Assembly (NCBI RefSeq): GCF_029360725.1
Contig: NZ_JARKMY010000003.1
Location: 33,781 to 97,780 of the forward strand
Reading direction: 5' to 3'
DNA from: Chryseolinea sp. H1M3-3
GTDB taxonomy: Bacteria > Bacteroidota > Bacteroidia > Cytophagales > Cyclobacteriaceae
DNA: 64,000 bases
Shown: positions 45,970 through 55,093 of the stretch, one piece after another
How positions within the stretch are numbered: position 1 is the first letter of the stretch
Layout of the letters: each line of letters starts with the position of its first letter
Position numbers and translations under genes: made by a program
The notes under the pieces: model-generated
What the model saw: the letters and a program-made list of their open reading frames with translations, nothing else
The model's database searches: none
What the model was told of the DNA's origin: nothing

Positions 45970-46467
45970 ACTTTTTAATTTTTTTGTTAGATGTTAAGTT
46001 TCATGTTTTCTTTTTCGCTGTAGCGAGATTGACACAAAAGTATGGTCGCACACCGCATGGCATGTGCGGAGTGAAAAATAAATAAAATATTCCACATGAA
46101 TATTCGTAACTGGCTGAGTTTCAGGGAAAAAATCTTTAGCCCCTCGTATTAGAATTCTGGAAGCCAATTATTGGCCGATCATGGAGCCGGCTTAAAGGTG
46201 GCTTATCGGTTTGGTAATCCTTGCGTCAGAATCGGTTTTGATGCAGGAACCTTGCGTCAGCAGGGAACCTATCGCAAGCTTGACGCATGTACCACGCAAG
46301 CTAGACTGATCCCCATCGATGCAAAATCTCTACTTAATTTTTAGATTTTATCGATGCTACGGCAATTTGTGTTAGCGTTTATTGTGTGAGCCACCTTGAC
46401 CTTCGGTTTGGGGCTAACTTTATATCGTTGAATAAGGCGCTAAACAAAATCAAAGAAGTGGATTTTG
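45970..46467. other. Intergenic stretch with short GC-rich repeats
   Basis: About 500 bases without a supported gene. The right half holds the TTGCGTCA/TGACGCA repeats listed separately. The left half is AT-rich and looks like an upstream promoter area of the 45409-45969 gene. Confidence 0.4.
46219..46286. repeat. Direct and inverted copies of CCTTGCGTCAG
   Basis: CCTTGCGTCAG occurs at 46219-46229 and 46250-46260, and an inverted TGACGCA at 46280-46286 pairs with the second copy. A further GCTTG...CAAGC pair overlaps. The cluster could form stem-loops and might be an operator or a degraded cassette-type element. Confidence 0.4.
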
Positions 46468-47133
46468 CTACTTCAACTCCAACGCGATCTTTTCTTTCAA
46501 CGCAATCGCCTTGTCGAGTGATCCCATATAACGGAAGATTCCCTCCTGTTGTTGGATAGCTGCCAATGTAAGGAGGTTTTCCGTCTGCACATCCTTCGCA
46601 ACCTCGCTGCTCACCAGCTTTCCCGACCGGTTGAAATATACATGCGGTGTGAAGAAAACTTTGAACTGTGCAAGGAGGTCCAGGTAACGTGCTTCAAATT
46701 TTGACAGGGACAAATAGAGTCGGTAATGTTCAATTACCAGCTCCCGGACGTCAGCATTCCTAAGGATGTCGATGCCATCGCTTGTTATTATTGTTGTATA
46801 AGTATTGTTGTGACCTTCAAATGTTTGGGTACCCAGCACCGCCATTACTATGAAGCCCAACGAGTCTGAAATATCCTCAGCCTTAGTCAACCTGATCAAC
46901 GAGCGATGAATCAGATCGCGATGTCGACGAAGGCCTCCGATATTAGTCTGGTACTCTTTAATATCCTTGTCGAGATCGACCATCATGGCTTGCAGGTACG
47001 ATTTTTCCCGTGACGCACGGTCACTACTCTCCTTCCATCGATCCACTTGGAAAGCAATCGTAATACCCACAATAACTACGGCGATGTCCAATATTTTCGG
47101 AAATACCGTAGTCCTAAATAGGTTTTCTGACAT
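46468..47133 (-). CDS. Membrane-anchored DUF6090-like protein
   Basis: 221 residues. One transmembrane helix near the N-terminus (FPKILDIAVVIVGITIAFQV) is followed by a long helical, partly coiled-coil region (REKSYLQAMMVDLDKDIKEY, IGGLRRHRDLIHRSLIRLTK) and ends in LDKAIALKEKIALELK. The order (helix, WKE, coiled coil) resembles DUF6090 proteins, which are of unknown function and usually occur as lineage-specific paralogues in Bacteroidota. Transcribed on the minus strand; a GTTGGCGG-containing segment lies just upstream (47164), recalling the ends of the palindromic elements. The function cannot be given. Confidence 0.7.
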   Translation of the reverse strand: MSENLFRTTVFPKILDIAVVIVGITIAFQVDRWKESSDRASREKSYLQAMMVDLDKDIKEYQTNIGGLRRHRDLIHRSLIRLTKAEDISDSLGFIVMAVLGTQTFEGHNNTYTTIITSDGIDILRNADVRELVIEHYRLYLSLSKFEARYLDLLAQFKVFFTPHVYFNRSGKLVSSEVAKDVQTENLLTLAAIQQQEGIFRYMGSLDKAIALKEKIALELK

Positions 47134-47310
47134 AAGCGTTGATATGCAGTTAAATTACAAAAGTTGGCGGATTTATTTGCAGAACTGGAAACCCTGTTAT
47201 CACCCAGGGACAATTCCAATTGCGAAAAAAGTACACATCGTTGTTTACCGCTTACGATAAACCTGGCTTCGTTACTATTGCAGGTTTTGTTCTTATCCTA
47301 CTCAATCTTT

Positions 47311-47336
47311 CAACAAGGCGTATGTTTACGCCGTTG
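47311..47336. repeat. Short hairpin with CAAC/GTTG ends
   Basis: GGCGTA and TACGCC pair around a 4-base loop, bordered by CAAC and GTTG. It lies between the SUFU and DUF6090 genes and may be a reduced form of the palindromic elements found further right. Confidence 0.45.
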
Positions 47337-47369
47337 CAGCATAAGGTGATTGCCGCCCCCTTCTCCAAA

Positions 47370-48074
47370 CTAATTTTTAAAAAGTCCCTTTGTCCAACGT
47401 TTAAATTTTTCAACAGCGTCAACGTTTTTACAATAGTTGACCCTTTCGAAATCGATTATCTCTTTAGCGTTGTTATTAATAAGAAACTTCATGAATTCGT
47501 TAAAACCATTTTTAATTTTGAACTCAAGCTCTTCTTTGTACAATGGGAAGAGCCCGTATATATTAATGGCCCCGTTGGGTGAATTTATTGTTTGAAATTC
47601 CTTGGAAAATGTCATCGTTGGGAGACAGCCACAGTAATTTGTATCATTCGAGTAAGGCTTTATTTCCTCATCTGCTTGAAATGTGTGGCCAACACCAACC
47701 CAAGTGTCATAGAAATGAGGGAACTTTGCAGCTTGCTTTAACATTGAAATTATCCAGTCGTACTTGGTCCCGCTTGGATACATTCTTCCGAAATCAATTC
47801 CCTTCGGAATCAAAGTCATTAACTCGGCAAATTTATAGGACTCAGGACTTTTCGCGATTTCACTAACATTCATGGCAATTGAACTCATTCCAGATGTCAG
47901 TAATATTTCAAATGCTGAATTCTTAGGCCTTATATGGTATACGTCTAAGTGGATGTCCAGCGTAGGTATCTCGTGAAAAACATTGATCTTGCTATCTTTA
48001 AAATGATTGTCAATGTGATTGGCGACCGTCTCGTAATGGTCAATGAATTGTTGTTTTTCCCTGAAGTCACTCAT
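47370..48074 (-). CDS. Suppressor-of-fused (SUFU) domain protein
   Basis: 234 residues, cytoplasmic. The SUFU fold is recognised by the N-terminal helix FIDHYETVANHIDNHFKDSK, the VFHEIPTLDIHLDVYHIRPK strand pair and the LLTSGMSSIAMNVSE turn, followed by YKFAELMTLIPKGIDFG and the C-terminal TINSPNGAINIYGLFPLYKE. Bacterial SUFU proteins are often immunity proteins of polymorphic toxin systems, but no toxin gene is next to it here; it stands as a single-gene cassette between two palindromic elements. Its role as an antidote for an absent or distant toxin is inference. Confidence 0.85.
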   Translation of the reverse strand: MSDFREKQQFIDHYETVANHIDNHFKDSKINVFHEIPTLDIHLDVYHIRPKNSAFEILLTSGMSSIAMNVSEIAKSPESYKFAELMTLIPKGIDFGRMYPSGTKYDWIISMLKQAAKFPHFYDTWVGVGHTFQADEEIKPYSNDTNYCGCLPTMTFSKEFQTINSPNGAINIYGLFPLYKEELEFKIKNGFNEFMKFLINNNAKEIIDFERVNYCKNVDAVEKFKRWTKGLFKN

Positions 48075-48108
48075 TTTGTTAGCTGTCTATCTTGTCTGGC
48101 GGCATGAG

Positions 48109-48190
48109 CCCAACGCTTACCTATACCGTTGCAGTTTACTTTTAAATCTACGCAAAAACTGCAACGACGCCTTGCTTAGCAAAGCGTTTA
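48109..48190 (-). repeat. attC-like bipartite palindrome (copy 1)
   Basis: Outer arms AACGCTT (48112-48118) and AAGCGTT (48182-48188), and inner arms GTTGCAGTTT (48128-48137) and AAACTGCAAC (48156-48165), form a two-box stem. Read on the minus strand the element ends with GTTGGGC, a perfect GTTRRRY core. It sits between the esterase stop and the SUFU gene. Confidence 0.7.
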
Positions 48191-48195
48191 TTGGA

Positions 48196-49755
48196 TTACC
48201 TCATATCGCTATACAACATCTTGTCAGGTATAGCAAAGTCTTCTATCCCTTCAGGCTTTAGATAGATAGGCGCAAGTTCTGCTTCTCCTTGTTTATGGAA
48301 ATATTCGACACGAAACGGATAAAATCCTGCTTCTAAAGGTAGCAAATACATCTCGCCTTCGTCCCGAATAAAATTATTCCCTAATACCTGACGGTTTCCA
48401 AGGTAAACTCTTGAGCGACCATTTCCTCCACCCATTTCTATAATATAATAACCTGCCTGATCAATCTTAAGGTAGCCGGTCATGATACAGGCAAAATTTT
48501 TACTGGTGTTAAACTTGTTGACATTAAAATCTTTGTCGGCAACGCCTTGTTTAACCGGCTTGCTTTTTTTAAAGGAAGGAAGAGAATCCCAGGAACCTTC
48601 ATAGTAAGCGTAATGCAATCCGCCTTGCTTTATCTTTTTTGGCTCAGCTATAGATCTTAAAGTCTCGCCCACAACAAAACTGGCGCTATCCATTCTGTTA
48701 TATTCCATTCTAGCTCCGATTGACTTCACGATAACTTTTGAATCGCTGGAAAGTGAAATAGGCGTTTCATCTTCAGCAAGCGTAGGCGACGATAAAGTGG
48801 GTTCCGTGCCGTCGATTGTATAATGCAAGTATTTATCGGCCATCAGGTTGTAGCAAATTAGCCTGAAGGGTACACCCTTCAGCACCATACCTCCTTTGGG
48901 TTTTAATGCAATCTTCCTGGAAGTTGTGTAGCCGCCCGTGGAAGCATAGAAGCCACCGTAAGAAAACTTTAATCCATCCCAGAATCCTTTGAAGTTTGTA
49001 GAATAGTGTGTCTCATTACGATATGCAACGCACGTCCAGTCGAGTCCTTCGGGCGCCTTCCTGCGAAGCACGGTATCCATAGCCGCTACACCCATTTCTT
49101 TATAAGCGTTTCCTGTTCTGCCAGCAATATAAAGTGTGTTGTTAAGTGTTTTATAGCTATCTAATTTGGCGGCAGCTGTTTTGGGTAAAAGAAAATCGTC
49201 CCACCATAAGCTGGGATCGATCGCTATGTAGGAAGTAAAAAGCGTTGGGTCATTTAAGAAGGTGTACATCACGAACAATCCTCCCAGCGATCCACCGTAT
49301 AAAACATTGCCATCTTTCGAGCCTTGGTACTTCTTATTAATGTAGGGGATCAATTCTTGCTTAAAAAATGACAGAAAATTTGCTGCACCCCCCGTATTAT
49401 CCCAGGCTTTTGTAGGTGTAAAATCTCTGTCGCGCATATCCACTCCGTTCGGTTTAGGATTGGTAATGCCTACCATAATCATATTCTTGGGAATAAATCC
49501 TTCCCCTTGCAACATGTCCCATTCCAGGGGAAGAAAGTTGGCAATATCATCCAGGCAGTAAACTATTTCATATTTATTGAAAGACGCAGGATTATAATTT
49601 TTTGGAAGAACGATGTGCAAAAGCCGTTGCTCCTGTAAAACTTGCGAGTACAGCGAATCAACTTTTGTTACCTGCTCCTGAGCCTTGGTGGGTATATTCA
49701 GAAGAATTTGCGATAGCAAAACCAAAATAAGAAACCGTGGGTTTTTCCTTTTCAT
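48196..49755 (-). CDS. Exported esterase-like alpha/beta hydrolase with C-terminal PA14-like domain
   Basis: 519 residues with signal peptide (FLILVLLSQILLNIPTKAQ). Residues about 25-280 form an esterase D/enterochelin-type alpha/beta hydrolase (HIVLPKNYNP, the nucleophile elbow YGGSLGGLFVMY, the acid around AGRTGNAYKE and His in NETHYSTNFKG). A beta-rich linker with a chitobiase-like YTIDGTEPTLSSP follows, and then a C-terminal PA14-like beta-barrel (YYIIEMGGGNGRSRVYLGNR) that probably binds carbohydrate. Substrate unknown, possibly an acylated sugar. It is the largest single gene in this cassette-like stretch, on the minus strand, with its stop 6 bp before the palindrome. Confidence 0.8.
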   Translation of the reverse strand: MKRKNPRFLILVLLSQILLNIPTKAQEQVTKVDSLYSQVLQEQRLLHIVLPKNYNPASFNKYEIVYCLDDIANFLPLEWDMLQGEGFIPKNMIMVGITNPKPNGVDMRDRDFTPTKAWDNTGGAANFLSFFKQELIPYINKKYQGSKDGNVLYGGSLGGLFVMYTFLNDPTLFTSYIAIDPSLWWDDFLLPKTAAAKLDSYKTLNNTLYIAGRTGNAYKEMGVAAMDTVLRRKAPEGLDWTCVAYRNETHYSTNFKGFWDGLKFSYGGFYASTGGYTTSRKIALKPKGGMVLKGVPFRLICYNLMADKYLHYTIDGTEPTLSSPTLAEDETPISLSSDSKVIVKSIGARMEYNRMDSASFVVGETLRSIAEPKKIKQGGLHYAYYEGSWDSLPSFKKSKPVKQGVADKDFNVNKFNTSKNFACIMTGYLKIDQAGYYIIEMGGGNGRSRVYLGNRQVLGNNFIRDEGEMYLLPLEAGFYPFRVEYFHKQGEAELAPIYLKPEGIEDFAIPDKMLYSDMR

Positions 49756-49769
49756 ATATTCATATTATA

Positions 49770-49847
49770 GCAGCGCACAACGGTATGTATACCCTGGCAC
49801 CGTTTTTTTATTAAACCTTCCTATAGCAACGTTAATTAAGTTAGGCA
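49770..49847 (-). repeat. Weak attC-like candidate
   Basis: On the minus strand it starts near GCCTAAC, a perfect RYYYAAC, and ends near CATACCGTTGTGCGC; this ATACATACCGTTGT stretch is shared with the 61255-61390 element. Internal pairing is poor, so it may be a degenerate or unrelated segment. Confidence 0.35.
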
Positions 49848-50219
49848 TCATCTCTTTGTTGGACGGTACGCCTTAAACGTTAAAAACATTCCTGTGAAAA
49901 TTAAAATTATTTCAACAATCAAAATAGGGTTATTATTATCAAATTTCGTTTTTTGCAGGTGGGGGAAAAACATCCGGAATAACCCAACGGCTAGCGCAAA
50001 ATATCCAACTATCGTTAGCAAGGTTTGCCAACCATAAATCCAAATATTATGGTTCTTTACGATGGCCAATCCGGCAACAAAAAGAAGTACACCATTCAAA
50101 TAAATGAGCGGCTCAATTTGTGTGTTATAGAGTGTTGGGTTCCAAAATCTCGTTTCCGACAAAACCATAACTATTAGTGTAGGCCCAACAATTCCAGCAA
50201 TTGATTTAGATTTTTCCAA
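49848..50219 (-). CDS. Small four-helix membrane protein, cassette type
   Basis: About 123 residues if translation starts at the TTG at 50219 (LEKSKSIAGIVGPTLIVMVL), which matches the usual beginning of this family; the ATG at 50309 would add 30 unlike residues lying in the upstream palindrome. Predicted helices: IAGIVGPTLIVMVLSE, LIYLNGVLLFVAGLAIV, LLTIVGYFALAVGLFRMFFP and ILIVEIILIFTGMFLTF. I recognise it as a hypothetical integral membrane protein found in many bacteria, function unknown. It sits between inverted-repeat elements. Confidence 0.65.
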   Translation of the reverse strand: MEKSKSIAGIVGPTLIVMVLSETRFWNPTLYNTQIEPLIYLNGVLLFVAGLAIVKNHNIWIYGWQTLLTIVGYFALAVGLFRMFFPHLQKTKFDNNNPILIVEIILIFTGMFLTFKAYRPTKR

Positions 50220-50303
50220 ATTTTTTCTCTGCCTTGTTGTTTCGTTCAATAATGATCGTTGTATATCAAGCCCGCTGCGGTCCAATTTAATATTTATAAC
50301 TAA

Positions 50304-50337
50304 ACACAACCGGTGTGGTTGATATAAGATGTTGTGT
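50304..50337. repeat. Short inverted repeat ACACAAC/GTTGTGT
   Basis: ACACAAC (50304-50310) and GTTGTGT (50331-50337) flank a 20-base loop. It lies between the membrane protein and SUKH-like genes; the CAAC/GTTG ends are like those of the larger palindromes. Confidence 0.45.
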
Positions 50338-50347
50338 GTTGGTGTTG

Positions 50348-50938
50348 CTACTCACTCTTTCTAAACTGATCTCTCATCGCAAGATACATTTCCAGCTCTT
50401 CTTTCCAGAAGCTATTGTCACACAGCGCATGTTTGTCAGCTTTGACTAGGTTGCGCCGGAAATCCTCAAGTTGTTCATCGCTAAAATTTCCATCTATAAA
50501 AGCAAAATCACCGTTCTCCCTATTAACTCGGGTTATAAAATCCCTACAAATAACAAGACATTCAACAAATGCCTCAATCGAGCTATTAAAGAATCCGGGC
50601 TCAAAATCCTTGTCATGATTCAACCATTCGATTTGGTCATCAACGGCTGTGTTAACCACAATGGGATCGCCGTCGCTGCATGAGCCGATGTATATATATT
50701 TTTCAAATTCATTGCCTGATAAATCAAACCTATCGCGCAGACGTCCTATTGAATTATATGTGTCTGTGGAGTTATCAACGAAGGACAACATTGGTGCAGC
50801 GCTATCAGGGAGGCCTGATAATATTAAAAATTCCTTCGTTGAAGGCTTTAAGCCAAGACCACTAAGGCTAGCTGGTGATATGGGTCTGACCTTGTCCCCC
50901 GTACTTGACCATATGTGGATAAAATCTTTTGGTGTCAT
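50348..50938 (-). CDS. SMI1/KNR4 (SUKH) domain protein
   Basis: About 197 residues, cytoplasmic. The SUKH-like order is recognisable: LGLKPSTKEFLILSGLPDSA near the N-terminus, EFEKYIYIGSCSDGDPIVVN, VDDQIEWLNHDKDFEPGFFN and the closing helix SIEAFVECLVICRDF. SUKH proteins are a large group of immunity proteins against nuclease toxins, usually next to toxin genes; here it is a lone gene in the cassette-like array. The start at ATG 50938 is preferred over GTG 50956. The immunity role is inferred from the family. Confidence 0.75.
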   Translation of the reverse strand: MTPKDFIHIWSSTGDKVRPISPASLSGLGLKPSTKEFLILSGLPDSAAPMLSFVDNSTDTYNSIGRLRDRFDLSGNEFEKYIYIGSCSDGDPIVVNTAVDDQIEWLNHDKDFEPGFFNSSIEAFVECLVICRDFITRVNRENGDFAFIDGNFSDEQLEDFRRNLVKADKHALCDNSFWKEELEMYLAMRDQFRKSE

Positions 50939-51368
50939 TAGCAAAAACGGTTGCACACGATGGTTCTATAAAACCCATGCGAATTAAAAGACCACAGTAA
51001 CATCCACCGTTTCAAATTAATTTACTTATATGATTTATAATAGCGAAGCAGGACCGCATATGCTTGTGGGGCGTTAAGGCTACATTAAAAACTCTGAATA
51101 TTTAGACAATAAGTAAGGAATAAACCACCGCGCACAACTAGTGCTGATACAATAACCCCCGTTTTTTTATTCCAAATTATCATTTTTTACATGGGTAAAT
51201 CGAATGATAAAAATATAACGATAATGAATATTGGCACAATTATAAATGAAGATAACAGTAATGCAAAATTAAATGCATCTGGTGCGTCCGAGATATCACA
51301 CCGAAGCGTATAGATTGGTTTCAGCTCGCTTCTTTAATTTGCAATACCCAATCTTATTTGTAAATACT
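50939..51368. other. Intergenic stretch with a possible degenerate palindrome
   Basis: About 430 bases. Near 51055-51080, CCGCATATGC and GGGGCGTTAAGGC (minus strand GCCTTAAC) look like the end of a palindromic element, but a convincing partner arm at 50950-50985 pairs only weakly. No gene is supported. Confidence 0.4.
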
Positions 51369-51560
51369 TCAAGTCGTTTGTCTTCTCATTGAAGATGACA
51401 CCATAACTTTTTCCTTTCCCAACGATATGGTTACGGTAAAGTCCCATGGGTCCAATAAAGTAATGCTGTCCTGATATCCAATCAAAACGGGAGTATTGTC
51501 GTAGGGATCGCAATCACATAGCACATGACCGTTGGGGGTGGAAACGTGTATCTCACCCAT
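51369..51560 (-). CDS. Possible small protein of unknown function
   Basis: 63 residues (GEIHVSTPNGHVLCDCDPYD, SITLLDPWDFTVTISLG). The composition is protein-like, with alternating strands, but no family is recognised and the flanks are gene-poor. It could be a real cassette gene or a relic of one; the stop is not near a good palindrome. Confidence 0.3.
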   Translation of the reverse strand: MGEIHVSTPNGHVLCDCDPYDNTPVLIGYQDSITLLDPWDFTVTISLGKEKVMVSSSMRRQTT

Positions 51561-51636
51561 CGCCTACACGAGCTATTAAGTTATGAACGATTGTGAAGGA
51601 AATAATAATTAGGATGATTTAAGCCACCCATTAATG

Positions 51637-51807
51637 TTACACCTCAAAGCCATGCTTGGTTGCCAGCTTACGATAATAAGTCGATCGCCCAACAAATAGT
51701 CGGCTATAATAGCCTCTTGTTCCTAGATCGTCTTTTCTATTTTTTTTATCTTGCCTACACGTAAGTATAAACGTATTCAGGATGAGACGGTAACTACATT
51801 GCGTCAC
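51637..51807 (-). pseudogene. Remnant with helix-turn-helix-like end
   Basis: A frame that begins at a GTG overlapping the permease's stop encodes 56 residues ending RGYYSRLFVGRSTYYRKLAT. The RSTYYRKL part resembles the second helix of a Fis-like or transposase DNA-binding domain, so it may be the tail of a lost response regulator or transposase. Short and uncertain. Confidence 0.3.
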
Positions 51808-54245
51808 TCATTCTTCAACGCTTCCGCAGGATTGATATTCGCCATGTGCCAGCTCTTCCAGGTAACGGTTAAGAGGGCAAGCGTCATGCACGAAGCACCT
51901 GTAGCAATGAATATCCACGGGCTTAATGCAATTTTAAAGGCAAACTCCTGCAGCCATTGGTTCATCAAATAAGCTGCAACGGGACAAGCAAGCACAAAGG
52001 CGATGAACACCCACCCCATGAAGTCGCGGGTAAGCAGCCGCACCACGCCTGCAGAAGACGAGCCGAGTACTTTGCGGACACCGATCTCTTTGGTGCGCAA
52101 CAGGATCAGGTAAGAAGACACACCAAACAACCCCAGCGAAGCAATGATCATAGCAAGGAACGAAAATACGGCAAACACGCGCCCGAGGCGCTGATCGCTT
52201 TTATACTGGTTAAAGAAATAATCATCGAGAAAGAAATAATCAAACGGGTTATCGGTAAACACTTTTTCCCACACCTGCTGAATCCCGGCAATAGACTGAT
52301 CGATGTCGCGTGCAGGAATTTTAAACGCATAGTATTCTCCTGCCCAGGGTGCATACAAATATTTTTTCAACGCAAAGACCATCGGACCTACTTCGTTTCG
52401 GAAGGAAGTCTGATTGAAATCTTTTACCACACCGATTACTTTCTTTGGCACCTGATTTTTGTCGGATTCGTGCCAGATAATGGTCTCATTGATGATGTCT
52501 GACGGATTCGTATAGCCAAGCTGCCTCACTGCTGTTTCATTGAGCACAATGGTATGCTGATTGGCCTTTCCCCCATCACTGAAATTTGCACCTGCAACAA
52601 ACGTCGCTTTAAATAGCGGGAAGTAGTGTTCGTCAACCGCGACGATGTTTGCACCGATACTTTTCTGCGGGTCACTTGCTCTGCTATAACCTCTTCCCCA
52701 ATGCACGTGTTCACCGGGAATCGATGAGGCCATCGCCATGGATAATACGTTGGGCAATTGATCAATGGAGTTATAAAAAAAATCCTGACTCGCACGGTAC
52801 GTGCTGTCTTTGATAGCAGGGCCTTTCACAATGAGTGTTTGCTCCAGGTCGAAACCGGTATGCTGGTGCAACATGAAATCCAGCTGTCGATAGATCGTCA
52901 CCGTGCTGATCATCAAAATCATAGACGCAGTAAACTGAAAGATGATCAGGGTACGGTTCAATGAGATGTTGAACAAGCGTGAGCCTTTTGTTTTCAACAC
53001 CGCCAACGGCTTGAGAGAAGAAATGGCATAGGCCGGATAGAGCCCGGACGCAAACGTACCGATGATAAACAATAACAAAATGATGCCCACTTCCCTCTGC
53101 CCCAGTGCCAACACCACGGGAAGTGAAAGTATGTTTTTCAATAGGGGTAGCGTTAACTCCAGTATGGCTACCGAAATAAAAATTGCTAATGCGTTCACTA
53201 GGGCCGACTCCGTCATCAGCTGACCAATCAGTTGCCAGAGGTTGGAACCGGAAATTTTCCGGATGCTGATTTCTTTGATGCTCTCTGCCGATTTCGCAAT
53301 GGCGAAGTTGATGTAGTTCACCCACGCAATCACCAGGATGAAGAGCGCAATGATCGCCAGGAAGTTAATTGTTCTACGGTCGCCATTGGGTTCGAGCTCT
53401 CCCCAGAGCTTTGAATCGAGGTGAATGTCCTGTACAGGTTGGAGGGTTAGTTTAACTGTATATCCGTTTGCAGGATCGTCAGCTAAATACGTAAGGTACT
53501 TTTTGAGCAAAGAAGGAAATTTTGCTTCAACTGCCGCCGCTTCGGTGTGCGAAGCGAGTTTCACATACGTATAGAAATTGCCCCAGCCCCAATCGGTGGT
53601 TAGTCTTTCATAAAATTCCAGCGACTTGAATGATATAATGAAATCAGTATGAAGGTGAGCGTTGGAGGGAACATCTTTAAATACTCCCGTTACTTTCAGT
53701 GTGCTGATGCCACCCTCACCGCGATGAAACAACATTGTTTCGCCCATCGGGTCCTTATTGCCAAAATAACGTTTCGCGGCAGACTCAGAAAGCGTAACCT
53801 GATCGGGTAATGCCAGTGCAGTAGCCGCTGAGCCCGCCACCATTTCATAGGAGAACAGTTCAAGAAAAGAGGAGTCGGCATAATAGATTCTGATTTCACG
53901 AAAGGTCTTCTCACCGACCTGCATCACAGGATCAGCCATAAAAGGACTGGTATGTGCCAGACGCGCCGCATCGGCAATCTCAGGCAGATCATTTTTTAAT
54001 GCAGGTGCAAGGGCAGGAACCCACTGTGCGGATTTTCCTGTCTCCACATTATCCTCATAACCATGGTGCGCCACGCGATAGACCTGAGGAGAACGAAAGT
54101 TGTCAAAGCTTTTTTCATAGCGCACATACATATCGATCAGGATAAACGACACGATCCCCAATGAAAGTCCCAGGACGTTGAGAGAAGCAAAGAGTTTACT
54201 TCTCCAGATTTTGCGGCCAGCGATGACAAAGAAATTTCGAAGCAT
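51804..54245 (-). CDS. FtsX/MacB-like ABC permease without prefix domain
   Basis: About 813 residues starting at MLRNFFVIAGRKIWRSKLFA, the standard start of the family without any prefix; the ATG at 54278 gives an atypical 11-residue extension. Two halves are visible (LNVLGLSLGIVSFILIDMYV, NYINFAIAKSAESIKEISIR, KISGSNLWQLIGQLMTESAL; later LRTKEIGVRKVLGSSSAGVV and the end ANINPAEALKNE), each with MacB-type periplasmic domain and membrane helices. No ATPase or PadR gene is adjacent. It is placed inside the minus-strand cassette-like array, between a lone small gene and the RibD-like gene. Substrate unknown. Confidence 0.92.
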   Translation of the reverse strand: MLRNFFVIAGRKIWRSKLFASLNVLGLSLGIVSFILIDMYVRYEKSFDNFRSPQVYRVAHHGYEDNVETGKSAQWVPALAPALKNDLPEIADAARLAHTSPFMADPVMQVGEKTFREIRIYYADSSFLELFSYEMVAGSAATALALPDQVTLSESAAKRYFGNKDPMGETMLFHRGEGGISTLKVTGVFKDVPSNAHLHTDFIISFKSLEFYERLTTDWGWGNFYTYVKLASHTEAAAVEAKFPSLLKKYLTYLADDPANGYTVKLTLQPVQDIHLDSKLWGELEPNGDRRTINFLAIIALFILVIAWVNYINFAIAKSAESIKEISIRKISGSNLWQLIGQLMTESALVNALAIFISVAILELTLPLLKNILSLPVVLALGQREVGIILLLFIIGTFASGLYPAYAISSLKPLAVLKTKGSRLFNISLNRTLIIFQFTASMILMISTVTIYRQLDFMLHQHTGFDLEQTLIVKGPAIKDSTYRASQDFFYNSIDQLPNVLSMAMASSIPGEHVHWGRGYSRASDPQKSIGANIVAVDEHYFPLFKATFVAGANFSDGGKANQHTIVLNETAVRQLGYTNPSDIINETIIWHESDKNQVPKKVIGVVKDFNQTSFRNEVGPMVFALKKYLYAPWAGEYYAFKIPARDIDQSIAGIQQVWEKVFTDNPFDYFFLDDYFFNQYKSDQRLGRVFAVFSFLAMIIASLGLFGVSSYLILLRTKEIGVRKVLGSSSAGVVRLLTRDFMGWVFIAFVLACPVAAYLMNQWLQEFAFKIALSPWIFIATGASCMTLALLTVTWKSWHMANINPAEALKNE

Positions 54246-54440
54246 AAACTCGGGTTTTTGATACGAGCGTTCCAACAATTAATCCAAAATATGCGAATGC
54301 GGATTTAAAAGCAATTTAGTAGACTGCCATTGAATCTATAGACCGATAATGAATCGATGCGTTCGGTACCGGACGAAAGGGCCAGTTTCTTTGGGCATCC
54401 TATACCTTTCCAGAGTTTGCCGTTATCTCTGTGTTTTCTA

Positions 54441-55010
54441 CTAGCTTCGTTTTGGTTTATAATAAAGAACAACTATTCCGCACTCAAAAGGAATTGCATG
54501 TATCAAATTGAAACTTTGTGTGTTATCAAGTTCCCTGAAGATCGGCATACCATTTCCAATTGCAGTTGGATTGATTAAAAGATGTAATTCGTCTATGAGT
54601 CCATGTTTGATTAGAGCAGAAACGAAACTTGCTCCGCCATAAACGATAATGTCTCCACCATTCTGTTTTTTTAACTTAGTAATTTCTTCAACAAGATCGC
54701 CATTTTCAATAACAGTATTCTCCCATTCTGATTTTGTCTGGGTTTTTGAAAAAACAATTTTAGGCGTTTCCACCATTTTTTTTGAACCCTCTTCAGCTCC
54801 AGCGGGATTATTAAAAGCAGCTGTCCAATGAGGAATAAATTCTTGTGCAAGTTTGCGCCCAAGAACTATGCAGTCCACAGGCTCAGTAATTTCTCTTATA
54901 TAATCTTTGAGTTTGTCATCCCAATCTCCAACCATCCAGTCCATTTCACCATTTGGTCCGGCTATAAACCCGTCAATGGTTATTACAACTTGAAGTTTCA
55001 ATTTTCTCAT
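54441..55010 (-). CDS. RibD/dihydrofolate-reductase-like family protein
   Basis: About 190 residues, cytoplasmic. The family is seen in KLKLQVVITIDGFIAGPNGE, DCIVLGRKLAQEFIPHW, KMVETPKIVFSKTQ, GGDIIVYGGASFVSALIKHG and LIDELHLLINPTAIGNGMPI. This is the RibD C-terminal/DHFR fold that uses NADPH; members act on varied substrates and several are known from integron cassettes. True DHFR folate residues are not obvious. The start is taken as ATG 55010; ATGs at 55016 and 55082 are in frame but the latter lies in less conserved sequence. Flanked on its 5' side by a palindromic element. Confidence 0.88.
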   Translation of the reverse strand: MRKLKLQVVITIDGFIAGPNGEMDWMVGDWDDKLKDYIREITEPVDCIVLGRKLAQEFIPHWTAAFNNPAGAEEGSKKMVETPKIVFSKTQTKSEWENTVIENGDLVEEITKLKKQNGGDIIVYGGASFVSALIKHGLIDELHLLINPTAIGNGMPIFRELDNTQSFNLIHAIPFECGIVVLYYKPKRS

Positions 55011-55093
55011 TCCCATTGAATAATATTTAATTGTTTTATCGATGCGTTTTATGTCTGTCAATTTGATAATGTGCGATGTCACATTAAGGTTGC

